Positions 34,550-42,563 of a stretch of 64,000 nucleotides of DNA are shown piece after piece. The first letter of the stretch is position 1. Each line of letters begins with the position of its first letter. Location of the stretch: contig CAWGZV010000002.1 of assembly GCA_963827155.1 (NCBI GenBank), positions 3,472,001-3,536,000 of the forward strand, given 5' to 3'. Below the pieces are notes generated by a model, which saw nothing but the letters and a program-made list of their open reading frames with translations, did not search any database and was not told the DNA's origin. Position numbers and translations under genes: made by a program. The DNA comes from UTCFX2 sp963827155. Its GTDB lineage: Bacteria; Chloroflexota; Anaerolineae; Anaerolineales; UBA4823.

Positions 34550-36828
34550 TTATCTACACCTTCATTCTGTGTCATGCGTTTCTCGGCTAACACCTGATAA
34601 ATCCGTTCTGGCGTAACCGGTATCGAAGTGAATCGGACATCGATCGCTTCCGCTAAGGCGTCCAGGATTGCCGGCGCGGTCGGGATCGTGGCGTTCTCGG
34701 CTGCACCCTTTGCTCCGAATGGACCGGTTTCCTCAGGCAATTCAATCGGGAGGACTTCGATCGGGGGAACATCTGCCACCGTGGGGATTGGGTAGCGGGT
34801 GAGATCATCTTGAATGATCAAACCCTCGCTGGAGATGACCTGCTCCATCAAGGCGTATCCGATCCCCTGGGCGACGCCTCCCTCGCACTGTCCTTCTAAA
34901 CCAAGCCGGTTGATGACCTGCCCGACTTCAGGAAAACATACCACTCTTTCGACGGTTGCTTCACAGGTCTCAACATCCACGCTTAATTGGACCAGCTGCA
35001 CATGGCTGCTGTAAAGCAGGTGGGGGTGTGCCAGAGGACCCCTGGTTGGAAGCTCCGAATAGGGAATCCGCTGTCTAAGGGAAACCTTAAGCGGTTCCGA
35101 GATGAGTTGAGCGATGTGAGCCAGGCTGATGGTCTGGCCAGACGAGCGATCGATGACCCGGTCATCGGCGATTTCCACTTGAGCTTCTAAAATTTCCCAA
35201 TGCCAGGCGGCGAGATGCTTGATTTTGCCCGCCAGCTCATGAGCTGCTGAAAGTACAACCCGACCGACAGAATAAGTGACCCGCGAAGCAGCGGTCGTTC
35301 CCGCATCTGGATCCAGGAAGGTGTCTGCCGAAGAGAAATCGAACAGGTCGGGCGAACATCCCAGCTCTTCCGCCGCGATCTGGACCATAGCGGTAAAACT
35401 GCCCTGACCGAGCTCAACAATCCCGGTCTGCAGCAAAAAGCGGCCGTCAGTTTTCAATGTAATTTCGGCAGCGCTGAAATCCTGGGCGTCATTTGCGCCC
35501 AGGCTGTATCCTTTCATGCTCACGGCGATGCCAATCCCACCTCGCAGATCAGGGGTGTTTACGCTGAGCATGCTGCGGTTCCGCCAGAGCGGATGCTCGG
35601 CGGCAGCGCGCAGGGCTGCGGATACTCCCAGGGGGAGGCTGATTTCATGACCGAAACCAGAGATTTCTCCTTGATTGAGCAGATTTTGGAGGCGGAACTG
35701 GATTTCGTCGATGTTCAACCGCCGCGCCAGTTCTGAGATTTGCCCCTCGAGCGCCAGGCAAGCCTGGGTTGCGCCAAATCCTCTGAACGCCCCACAAACA
35801 GCATTATTGGTATATATCGACCAGGCGTCAATTTTTACATTCGGGATTCGATAGGGACCGGTGATGTTCTCTGCCATCAACTCCAGGATGGCATCTCCAA
35901 ATACGGCATAGGCGCCCGTATCCGCCAGGATGCGCGCATCCTGCGCAAGGATTTTCCCCGTTCGGTCGGCGGCAGTCCGAAGCCAGATCTTTGCCGGGTG
36001 CCTTTTTACCCCGGCTAAGAAGTGTTCCTTGCGGGTCCATACCATCCGGCAAGGTCTTCCGGTTAGCATGGCGGCAAGGGCAGCGACGATCTGCACAGTG
36101 ATATCGCCCTTGCCGCCAAATGCCCCACCGGTATATGGCTCCACCATCCGAACCTTCTCCATGGGAAGCCCAAGGCATGAAGCAACCTGCTGCTGATCGT
36201 AATACGCGTTCTGCCCGCCGGAGATCACCCGAACACCGCCCGCTTCCGGAAATGCGATGCCGGCTTCCGTTTCGAGGAACGCGTGGTCCATCAGCTGAGT
36301 CTCGAAGGTCTGCTCGACGATGACGGCAGATGGATCAGAGAATACTGCCGCTGAGTCCCCGGCGGTATGGTGGATTTCGTGAAGGATGTTCCCATTTGGG
36401 TGGATGGGTGATCCGCTGCCAATAAGAGCCTTTTCTGGATCACTGACGATCTCAAGCGGCTCAAATTTAATCTGAACTTTGGCCGCGCCGATCTCTGCAG
36501 CGCGCTCGCTTTCCGCAACCACCACAGCGACCATATCGCCGATGTAGCGGGTTTTATCGTCGCACAAAACCGGGTGGTCCTGGCGATAACCATACCGCTT
36601 AGATCCCGGCACATCTCGGTGGGTGAGCACTCTGACAACCCCCGGGACTTCCAGAGCTTCGGCATAATCGATATCCAGAAGAAGCGCATGCGGATGCGGC
36701 GCCAGTACGGGCTTGCAGTGCAGCAAACCTTCTGCCTGGATATCGGACGGAAATGCCAGCTCACCGCTGACTTTTGTTTTCCCGTCAATTCGGGGTAACG
36801 CTCCGCCAATCCATCGATAGAGGGGCAT
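34546..36828 (-). CDS. Molybdopterin-binding large subunit of Mo hydroxylase (XdhA/CoxL-like)
   Basis: 760 residues. The N-terminal XDH a/b hammerhead domain begins PRIDGKTKVSGELAFPSDI. Cofactor-domain motifs include GGAFGGKGDITVQ near residue 231, CGAFRGFGATQAC near residue 340 and GPFGAKGAAENATIPTAPAI near the C-terminus, where the Glu of GAAE is the expected catalytic base. No Fe-S or FAD domain is fused, so the CoxM- and CoxS-like subunits at 23371-24725 are the likely partners. It is the first gene of the minus-strand train. Confidence 0.88.
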   Translation of the reverse strand: MPLYRWIGGALPRIDGKTKVSGELAFPSDIQAEGLLHCKPVLAPHPHALLLDIDYAEALEVPGVVRVLTHRDVPGSKRYGYRQDHPVLCDDKTRYIGDMVAVVVAESERAAEIGAAKVQIKFEPLEIVSDPEKALIGSGSPIHPNGNILHEIHHTAGDSAAVFSDPSAVIVEQTFETQLMDHAFLETEAGIAFPEAGGVRVISGGQNAYYDQQQVASCLGLPMEKVRMVEPYTGGAFGGKGDITVQIVAALAAMLTGRPCRMVWTRKEHFLAGVKRHPAKIWLRTAADRTGKILAQDARILADTGAYAVFGDAILELMAENITGPYRIPNVKIDAWSIYTNNAVCGAFRGFGATQACLALEGQISELARRLNIDEIQFRLQNLLNQGEISGFGHEISLPLGVSAALRAAAEHPLWRNRSMLSVNTPDLRGGIGIAVSMKGYSLGANDAQDFSAAEITLKTDGRFLLQTGIVELGQGSFTAMVQIAAEELGCSPDLFDFSSADTFLDPDAGTTAASRVTYSVGRVVLSAAHELAGKIKHLAAWHWEILEAQVEIADDRVIDRSSGQTISLAHIAQLISEPLKVSLRQRIPYSELPTRGPLAHPHLLYSSHVQLVQLSVDVETCEATVERVVCFPEVGQVINRLGLEGQCEGGVAQGIGYALMEQVISSEGLIIQDDLTRYPIPTVADVPPIEVLPIELPEETGPFGAKGAAENATIPTAPAILDALAEAIDVRFTSIPVTPERIYQVLAEKRMTQNEGVDK

Positions 36829-36846
36829 ATCAGCAGTCCCTGGTTC

Positions 36847-37242
36847 CTACATGATTTGAGATGAATACCGAGAGCCTAGATTGAAGAAATCCTTGGGAAT
36901 ATTGCCCGCAAAGCCTGATGATCTGGTTCGCGGTCTTTTCGGATTAGATCTCCAAACGTAGGAGGGTCCAGATAAGAGCCGAATCGAACAAATCAAGTTT
37001 CTCACTTTCCTACTATCGAACGAAGCAGAAACTTGCAGTATGAAGATCGGATTTATCTGAAAGAATTTTGATAAGGTTTTTGAAGCATTTGGAGTCTCGG
37101 CATAACCAGAAACCAGCACGCACAATGCCTGATCCTCTGCTTCAATCACGGCTTTGTAATCCATTTCCCTGCACCAGGAATTTTCTGGTGGTTCAGGAAA
37201 AGATTTTTTACTGTTTTTCTCAACAATAACCTCCAAAGTCAT
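36847..37242 (-). CDS. Uncertain small open reading frame
   Basis: 131 codons, MTLEVIVEKNSKKSFPEPPE at the start, then a Ser/Arg-rich second half. No family, no clear ribosome site, and it lies in the long leader region upstream of the molybdenum-hydroxylase train. It could be spurious or a leader relic. The 824-bp stretch 36829-37652 otherwise holds the inverted repeats and promoter listed separately. Confidence 0.22.
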   Translation of the reverse strand: MTLEVIVEKNSKKSFPEPPENSWCREMDYKAVIEAEDQALCVLVSGYAETPNASKTLSKFFQINPIFILQVSASFDSRKVRNLICSIRLLSGPSYVWRSNPKRPRTRSSGFAGNIPKDFFNLGSRYSSQIM

Positions 37243-37269
37243 TCAGGCTTTGGAACACTAAGCTCCAGA

Positions 37270-37288
37270 TTGGAGAAAATTTCTCCAA
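37270..37288. promoter_or_regulatory. Perfect 19-bp palindrome, operator-like
   Basis: TTGGAGAAA-A-TTTCTCCAA: nine-base arms around a single A. It lies in the intergenic region between the minus-strand catabolic train and the IclR gene. It has the size and symmetry of a dimeric regulator site; the protein is unknown. Confidence 0.55.
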
Positions 37289-37320
37289 CCACAATCCAGC
37301 ACGCCGCAGCTTACATTTAT

Positions 37321-37349
37321 TCAATCCATTCTCCCTAAGATTGGATTGA
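37321..37349. promoter_or_regulatory. Inverted repeat TCAATCCA/TGGATTGA
   Basis: Perfect 8-bp arms separated by 13 bases, 32 bp from the 19-bp palindrome. The right arm overlaps a TTGACA hexamer at 37346, but no convincing -10 follows. Candidate operator. Confidence 0.4.
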
Positions 37350-37467
37350 CACCAAAATGGGGGGTGAAGAGCAATAATTTACCAATATACGCGGATCTCG
37401 AATTGCAGGTCGAACCGAGATCTTTTTTCAAGGTGCTGATTCGAGACCAAATATTCAACGAAAAGCA

Positions 37468-37513
37468 TTAAAAGTGAAACGGTATTGCAAAATTGTGAAC
37501 TATCTATTACAAT
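37468..37513 (+). promoter_or_regulatory. IclR gene promoter with GTGAAAC element
   Basis: TTGCAA (37485-37490), 17-bp spacer, TACAAT (37508-37513). TTAAAAGTGAAAC ends 4 bp before the -35, and GTGAAC occurs 21 bp further on, inside the spacer. The same TTAAAAGTGAAAC plus 4 bp spacing recurs at the hydantoinase promoter, suggesting a shared operator, possibly autoregulation. The leader to the gene is long (about 145 bp). Confidence 0.6.
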
Positions 37514-37658
37514 AATATCATTAATTAAATATTATTGTCAAGCAAGGTCTGCAATCATTATGTCAATCCAACTTAACGAGCCGCCGATCGTCAGTTCTGA
37601 GCGATACGAATTTGTATCCGCGTCGATTCCGAGGGCGCGATGACAAAGGAGTGTGAAG

Positions 37659-38447
37659 ATGGATAACGCAAAGTCATCTCAATCGGTTGATCGGGCGCTT
37701 ACCGTTCTGGAGTTCTTATCCAAAAATTCCTCGCCCATTTCCCTCGCACAAATCAGCAATGCTTTGAAGATCAATAAGGCTTCGATGTACCGCACATTAA
37801 ACTCGCTGACTGCGAACGGCTATGTTTATCGTGACAATTCCTCGGGGACTTTTCAGCTGAGCTTTAAAATTTGCGAGCTGTCCAGCATGATCCTGGACCG
37901 CCTGGATTTGAAATATATCGCCCACCCCAGCCTTGAAACCCTCAATCGGGAGACCGGTGAGACCGTTCACCTGATCATCCGAGATTGGTCGCGCGGCGTC
38001 TACATCGATAAAATCGAAAGCACCCATGCGATTCGCACGCGCTCTACCGTCGGAGCGCGCACCTATCTGCATTCTACCGCTGCTGGCAAAGTCCTGCTCG
38101 CCAATCTGCCCCGCGAACACGTGGAGGAGATCATTGCTGGCGCCGGATTACCCCAGCGGACATCAAATACGATCACGGATCCTGACAAGCTGCACCAGGA
38201 GCTTGAAAGAGTCGCAAAAAAGGGTTGGGCAGATGATCGTGAGGAAAATGAAGAGGGGATCAACTGCATCGCAGCCCCGCTGATCAATTACAAACGCGTT
38301 GTGATTGCAGCCGTATCGATCTCCTATCCTGCCCTGGCTACATATAACGATCGAACCGATGAGCTTCGAGACAGAGTGCTGGAGACCGCCCGCACTATTT
38401 CGCAGCACTTTGGCTACATCCCAGACACAGGAACAAATCTCTGGTAA
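37659..38447 (+). CDS. IclR-family transcriptional regulator
   Basis: 262 residues from the ATG at 37659, 7 bp after AAGGAG; a GTG six bases earlier is in frame. The N-terminal winged helix-turn-helix spans about residues 8-65 (SVDRALTVLEFLSKN, then LKINKASMYRTLNSLTANGY). The C-terminal effector domain has ETVHLIIRDW, STAAGKVLLANLP, and GWADDREENEEGINCIAAPL (the family's conserved Cys region). It stands between the two arms of the catabolic island and probably senses a substrate or intermediate. A terminator follows. Confidence 0.93.
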   Translation: MDNAKSSQSVDRALTVLEFLSKNSSPISLAQISNALKINKASMYRTLNSLTANGYVYRDNSSGTFQLSFKICELSSMILDRLDLKYIAHPSLETLNRETGETVHLIIRDWSRGVYIDKIESTHAIRTRSTVGARTYLHSTAAGKVLLANLPREHVEEIIAGAGLPQRTSNTITDPDKLHQELERVAKKGWADDREENEEGINCIAAPLINYKRVVIAAVSISYPALATYNDRTDELRDRVLETARTISQHFGYIPDTGTNLW

Positions 38448-38470
38448 GGTGCGATTCTCCCACTTGGCAG

Positions 38471-38516
38471 AAAAACCGCCGGGTGTGATGGTCTGCTGTC
38501 ACCGCCGGCGGTTTTT
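38471..38516. terminator. Terminator after the IclR gene
   Basis: AAAAACCGCCGG (38471-38482) pairs with CCGGCGGTTTTT (38505-38516) with an extra inner GGTG/CACC pairing. A-rich before and T-rich after, so it can serve both the IclR gene and the convergent OYE gene. Confidence 0.8.
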
Positions 38517-38544
38517 ATGTTATGGATAGAGATTTTGGGAGTGG

Positions 38545-39600
38545 CTAATGGCAGCCCATCGAGGACTTGCCTGCCGAATAAACTTTCGGCCAGGTAAACT
38601 CTTCGCCCAACGCGTGGGCGGCATCGAAAGCCCAATTTGGATTATGCAGCAGCTCACGACCAAGCGCCACCATGTCGGCGCGACCGTTCAATAAAATTTC
38701 CTCGGCCAATTCAGGAGAGGAAATACTTCCCACAGCCATGACCGACATACCTGCTCGGGTTTTAATCGCTTCAGCAAGTGGGATCTGGTAGCCGGGTCCT
38801 AATCTTGGGGGTTTGTCGGTCAGGATGCCGCCTGAAGAACAATCGATCAGGTCGATGCCTCTGGAATGCAGCGCTTTGGCTATTTCCACCGAATCATCCA
38901 CCGTCAGGCTGCCTTCAGCCCAATCCACCACAGATAATCGCACCAACAAAGGGCTGTCCGCTGGAATCACTTCTCGCACGCCGTCCGTGACATCCATCAA
39001 AAACTGCATCCGGTTGGTGAGCGATCCGCCGTAGCTGTCTTTTCGGAAATTCGAGATCGGCGAGAGGAATTCGTGGATAAGGTACCCGTGGGCGGCATGG
39101 ATTTCGATGCAGTCCGCTCCGGTTTTTAATATGCGCCTGGCAGCATCTTGATATCGAACCACAAGGTCCTGGATATCGGAAAGGGTCAGCTCATAAGGTA
39201 TTCGCCATCCCTCCGCATGAGGCACAGCGCTGGGTCCGATAACTGTATAAGGCACCTCATCGGCGACATCGCCAAACGCTTTGCGCCCGTGGTGGGCAAG
39301 CTGGATGCAGACCGCCGATCCATAGCTCTGACAGAATTCGACTACCCGAGCTAATGGCCCTATCTGGCGGTCATCCCAGATCCCTAAATCGTTCAGGGTT
39401 ACTCGCCCCTCCGGAGAGATCGAAGTGGCTTCAACGATGATCAAGCCAATCCCTCCGAGGGCGCGCGCTCCGTAGTGGACCAGATGAATTTCACTCGCCA
39501 GTCCGCTCTCATCGGAGGCGTATAGACACATCGGGGCCATCACGATTCTATTGCGCACAGTGAGATCCCGGATTTTGAGGGGTGTGAACAAAATGGACAT
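38545..39600 (-). CDS. Old Yellow Enzyme-family NADH:flavin oxidoreductase (YqjM-like)
   Basis: 351 residues, FMN TIM barrel. VMAPMCLYASDE contains the Cys and Tyr typical of the thermophilic-like YqjM class; VCIQLAHHGRKAF and CIEIHAAHGYLIHEFLSP give the catalytic His region. VALGRELLHNPNWAF near the C-terminus binds FMN phosphate. Reduces activated C=C or related bonds. Divergently transcribed from the hydantoinase operon, sharing a promoter region with the GTGAAAC element. Confidence 0.9.
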   Translation of the reverse strand: MSILFTPLKIRDLTVRNRIVMAPMCLYASDESGLASEIHLVHYGARALGGIGLIIVEATSISPEGRVTLNDLGIWDDRQIGPLARVVEFCQSYGSAVCIQLAHHGRKAFGDVADEVPYTVIGPSAVPHAEGWRIPYELTLSDIQDLVVRYQDAARRILKTGADCIEIHAAHGYLIHEFLSPISNFRKDSYGGSLTNRMQFLMDVTDGVREVIPADSPLLVRLSVVDWAEGSLTVDDSVEIAKALHSRGIDLIDCSSGGILTDKPPRLGPGYQIPLAEAIKTRAGMSVMAVGSISSPELAEEILLNGRADMVALGRELLHNPNWAFDAAHALGEEFTWPKVYSAGKSSMGCH

Positions 39601-39630
39601 TGCTTATCTCTCCAAGAAAAATCTAATTAA

Positions 39631-39659
39631 ATTGTATACGAATATCATTTTTTTATCAA
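39631..39659 (-). promoter_or_regulatory. Promoter of the OYE gene
   Basis: On the minus strand: TTGATA, 17-bp spacer, TACAAT, about 30 bp before the ATG at 39600. It is back-to-back with the + strand promoter at 39683. Confidence 0.6.
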
Positions 39660-39665
39660 TCCCAG

Positions 39666-39678
39666 TTAAAAGTGAAAC
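39666..39678. promoter_or_regulatory. Candidate operator TTAAAAGTGAAAC between divergent promoters
   Basis: This 13-mer is identical to the one before the IclR gene promoter (37468-37480). It ends 4 bp before the + strand -35 and lies 6 bp from the minus-strand -35, well placed to control both. Confidence 0.5.
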
Positions 39679-39682
39679 ATGG

Positions 39683-39711
39683 TTGACAGATTCTAAAACG
39701 GTGAGTATATT
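39683..39711 (+). promoter_or_regulatory. Promoter of the hydantoinase operon
   Basis: Consensus TTGACA (39683-39688), exact 17-bp spacer, TATATT (39706-39711). About 120 bp before the gene start. Confidence 0.7.
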
Positions 39712-39830
39712 ATTGAATAAGAAGCATCAACTTGCTGACCCTTCATTGACGATGCAAAGCACACAGACCTCAATTTGAATTTTCAAATGAGGGTTTGCCA
39801 AAATTTCTAAAATGCACAAGGAAGGGAGAA

Positions 39831-41210
39831 ATGGATACTGCAATCAAAGGGGGCACAATTGTCACACCCTCTGGGATCTATCAGGCGGATATTGGGATTG
39901 AAGACGGTCGGATCGTATGCATATCCAGCGACCTCTCCGTCTCCAGTGAAAAAGTAATCGATGCGGGAAAATCCTGGGTGTTTGCCGGGGGGATCGATGT
40001 TCATTGTCATCTCCCCTGGCCCTCAAAAGATGTCCTCTCTGGCGATGATGTCTTAAGTGGGACGCGAGCGGCGGTTTGCGGTGGAGTGACCACCGTGGTC
40101 GATTTCATCATCCCAGAGCCTGGGGAATCCATTGCGGAGGCGGTCGAGCGGAAGCTAGACGAAGTCCAACGAGGCATCTATTCCGATTACAGCGCCCATA
40201 TCTGCATCCGCGAAGCGAGCGAAAAGAACCTCTCCCAAATCCCGGCGCTGGTGCAGCAGGGCTTTGTCAGCTATAAAATCTTTATGGCTTATCAAGGGTT
40301 TCAGCTGGAAGACCGGGATATCCTGCGGGTAATGGCTGCTGTGAATGAGGCTGGCGGCATCGTCACTGTCCATGCCGAAAACGGCATGCTTGCAGACCGG
40401 GCGACAAGCATGCTGGTGAAGGACGGGTGCATTGCGGTTAAATATTATCCACAAAGCCGGCCGGTCTACTGCGAGGAAGACGCGGTTCAGCGCATCCTGA
40501 CCTTTGCCGAAGCGACCAGAACTCCGCTTCATATTCACCATGTCAGCTCTGGCGTCGGGGCGCGTCTAATTCGAGAAGCCCGGCGCAAAGGGATTGACGT
40601 CACCGGAGAGACCTGCCCCCAATACCTGTTTTTTAACGATGATGTTTATCAAGCTCAGGGGCTGCCCTCAACCTATCTGGTCATCGCGCCTCCTCTGCGA
40701 AAAGCTGGCGACCAGGAAAAACTCTGGAAAGCCTTAGCCGCCGGAGACCTCGCCATGGTCGCAACCGATCACTGCCCCTACACCCTGGCGCAGAAATCGG
40801 CAGGGATCGATGATTTTACCCGGGTTCCCGGTGGGTCCGCCGGTGTAGAAACCCGTTGGCCTTTGTTGTTTACTGAAAGCTATCAGCATGGGCGTCTCTC
40901 CCTCGAACGACTTGCCGCTGTGTGGGCGGCTAACCCCGCAAGGAGGTTTGGTCTTTTCCCGCGCAAAGGCTCGATTGCGGTCGGAGCTGACGCCGACTTG
41001 ATCATCGTAAATCCAGATCGAACCAGCGCCCTCGCGATCGAAAAACTTCACATGAACACAGATCACACAGCGTACGAAGGCTTCGAGGTATCGGGCTTTC
41101 CGCTGACTGCAATTCTGCGGGGAGAGGTGGTCGTCCAGGATGGCGAGCCGGTAGGCGCCCCTCGCGGCGAAGTCCTGACCCGAAGCCGTGACCGCCAACC
41201 GGTCGTTTAG
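39831..41210 (+). CDS. Dihydropyrimidinase/hydantoinase/allantoinase-family amidohydrolase
   Basis: 459 residues from the ATG at 39831, preceded by AGGAAGGGAG. Binuclear-metal ligands in order: GGIDVHCHLPWP near residue 53, the carboxylated lysine in VSYKIFMAYQGF near residue 145, VTVHAENG, LHIHHVSSG, and VATDHCPYT near residue 311. It hydrolyses cyclic amides (dihydropyrimidine, hydantoin or allantoin). With the PreT-PreA-like genes downstream, ring opening of a dihydropyrimidine is the most economical reading, but HyuA/AllB specificity cannot be excluded. Confidence 0.88.
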   Translation: MDTAIKGGTIVTPSGIYQADIGIEDGRIVCISSDLSVSSEKVIDAGKSWVFAGGIDVHCHLPWPSKDVLSGDDVLSGTRAAVCGGVTTVVDFIIPEPGESIAEAVERKLDEVQRGIYSDYSAHICIREASEKNLSQIPALVQQGFVSYKIFMAYQGFQLEDRDILRVMAAVNEAGGIVTVHAENGMLADRATSMLVKDGCIAVKYYPQSRPVYCEEDAVQRILTFAEATRTPLHIHHVSSGVGARLIREARRKGIDVTGETCPQYLFFNDDVYQAQGLPSTYLVIAPPLRKAGDQEKLWKALAAGDLAMVATDHCPYTLAQKSAGIDDFTRVPGGSAGVETRWPLLFTESYQHGRLSLERLAAVWAANPARRFGLFPRKGSIAVGADADLIIVNPDRTSALAIEKLHMNTDHTAYEGFEVSGFPLTAILRGEVVVQDGEPVGAPRGEVLTRSRDRQPVV

Positions 41211-41227
41211 AGTTGAGGAAACAGTCA

Positions 41228-42547
41228 ATGCCTTCGCTCATCATCCGCAATGGTTTCTTGGTCGCAGATCCCTTAGGCAGTGCTGGATTTTCCGGTGACC
41301 TGCTCCTCAAAGATGGGGTGATCAGCCAGGTGGGGAAGGCGCCGCGAGCCGAAGAGACTGCCGAGATCGACGCAAAAGGGGGTTGGGTCGTGCCAGGTCT
41401 GATCGATGCGCATACCCACCTGTACGGCGCCCTGGCAAACGGCATGCCCGGTCCGAAAGAGCCCCCGCAAAACTTTCCGCAGGTCTTGGAGCGGGTCTGG
41501 TGGCGTTTAGATAAAGCTCTCACATCAGAAGACATCGTCATATCTGGGATGCTTGGTGCGATGTCTTCCTTGAAAGCCGGTGTCACGACGATTTTTGACC
41601 ACCATGCCAGCCCAACCTGTCCGGCAGGCAGTCTTGATCTCCTTTCGAACGCCGTCCAGGAAGTGGGTCTTCGAGCCTCGTTCGCTTATGAGGTATCTGA
41701 TCGAGATGGACCGGCTTCTCGTGATGCGGGCATCGCCGAAAACCTCCGTTTTATTCAAAAATGCCGGACCGATTCTGACCCCTTGCGCAAAGCCCATTTT
41801 GGACTGCATGCCGTCTTTTCCCTCTCAGATGCCACCATCCAGACTTGCGCGGAACTGGGGAAGCATCTCGGGGTGGGATTTCATCTCCACGTTTTGGAAC
41901 ACAAAACCGAGCTGGAGAAGTTTACCCGCGAACACGGTGGGAAGGGGGTTGTCCCATTTCTGGCCGAGTTGGGGATCTTAGGACCATCGTCTATCGCTGC
42001 TCATGTCGTTCATGTGGATGCAAAGGATATTCGCACGCTCGCGAAACAGGAAACCTGGACGGTCCATAACCCGAAGTCCAATATGGGCAACGGGGTAGGC
42101 GTTTCTCCAGTCAGCGCCTTGCTTCGAGAAGGGGTGCCAGCCTGCCTGGGTTCCGATGGTTTCTATGATCTGCCCCGCCAGATGGAAATCGCGGCCTTGC
42201 TCCAGAATCTTCATCAGGGCAATCCAAGCGCGTTTGGATCCGCGGATACCCTGAAAATGGTGTACGGGAATAACGCCAGGCTTGCCCAACAGACCTTCGG
42301 TTTGCCGTTCGGCAGGTTGGAGCCAGGCTGCGCAGCCGATTGCCTGGTCATTCCATATGATCCGGAGACGCCAGTGAACGCCCATAATTTCAGCAGTCAT
42401 TTACTATCAGCTCTGCTAAGCGGACCCAGCCATGTTATCGTTGGCGGTATCCTTCGCCTGGAAGATGGCGATTTCCCAAACCTGGATGTTTCAGCGGTTC
42501 GGCGCCGTTCTCGAGCGGCTGCTTCCAGCTTATGGGAACGTTTATGA
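41228..42547 (+). CDS. ssnA: SsnA-like aminohydrolase
   Basis: 439 residues from the ATG at 41228 (GAGGA upstream; a TTG at 41213 lies before this site). Seen: GLIDAHTHLYGALANGMPGP, ERVWWRLDKALTSEDI, GVTTIFDHHASP, GFHLHVLEHKTELE, AAHVVHVDAKDI, NPKSNMGNGVG and LGSDGFYD. HTHLYGAL...MPGP and WWRLDKAL are the SsnA subfamily's hallmark; in E. coli this protein belongs to the ygeW-ssnA-hyuA-xdhD purine-catabolic cluster. Expected reaction: hydrolytic deamination of an N-heterocycle. It is 17 bp after the hydantoinase gene. Confidence 0.82.
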   Translation: MPSLIIRNGFLVADPLGSAGFSGDLLLKDGVISQVGKAPRAEETAEIDAKGGWVVPGLIDAHTHLYGALANGMPGPKEPPQNFPQVLERVWWRLDKALTSEDIVISGMLGAMSSLKAGVTTIFDHHASPTCPAGSLDLLSNAVQEVGLRASFAYEVSDRDGPASRDAGIAENLRFIQKCRTDSDPLRKAHFGLHAVFSLSDATIQTCAELGKHLGVGFHLHVLEHKTELEKFTREHGGKGVVPFLAELGILGPSSIAAHVVHVDAKDIRTLAKQETWTVHNPKSNMGNGVGVSPVSALLREGVPACLGSDGFYDLPRQMEIAALLQNLHQGNPSAFGSADTLKMVYGNNARLAQQTFGLPFGRLEPGCAADCLVIPYDPETPVNAHNFSSHLLSALLSGPSHVIVGGILRLEDGDFPNLDVSAVRRRSRAAASSLWERL

Positions 42548-42563
42548 ATGAGGAGTTTTAGCG

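Noticed and set aside
37346..37375. Promoter starting at TTGACA (37346)
   Set aside because: No acceptable -10 hexamer at 16-18 bp; kept only as part of an inverted repeat.
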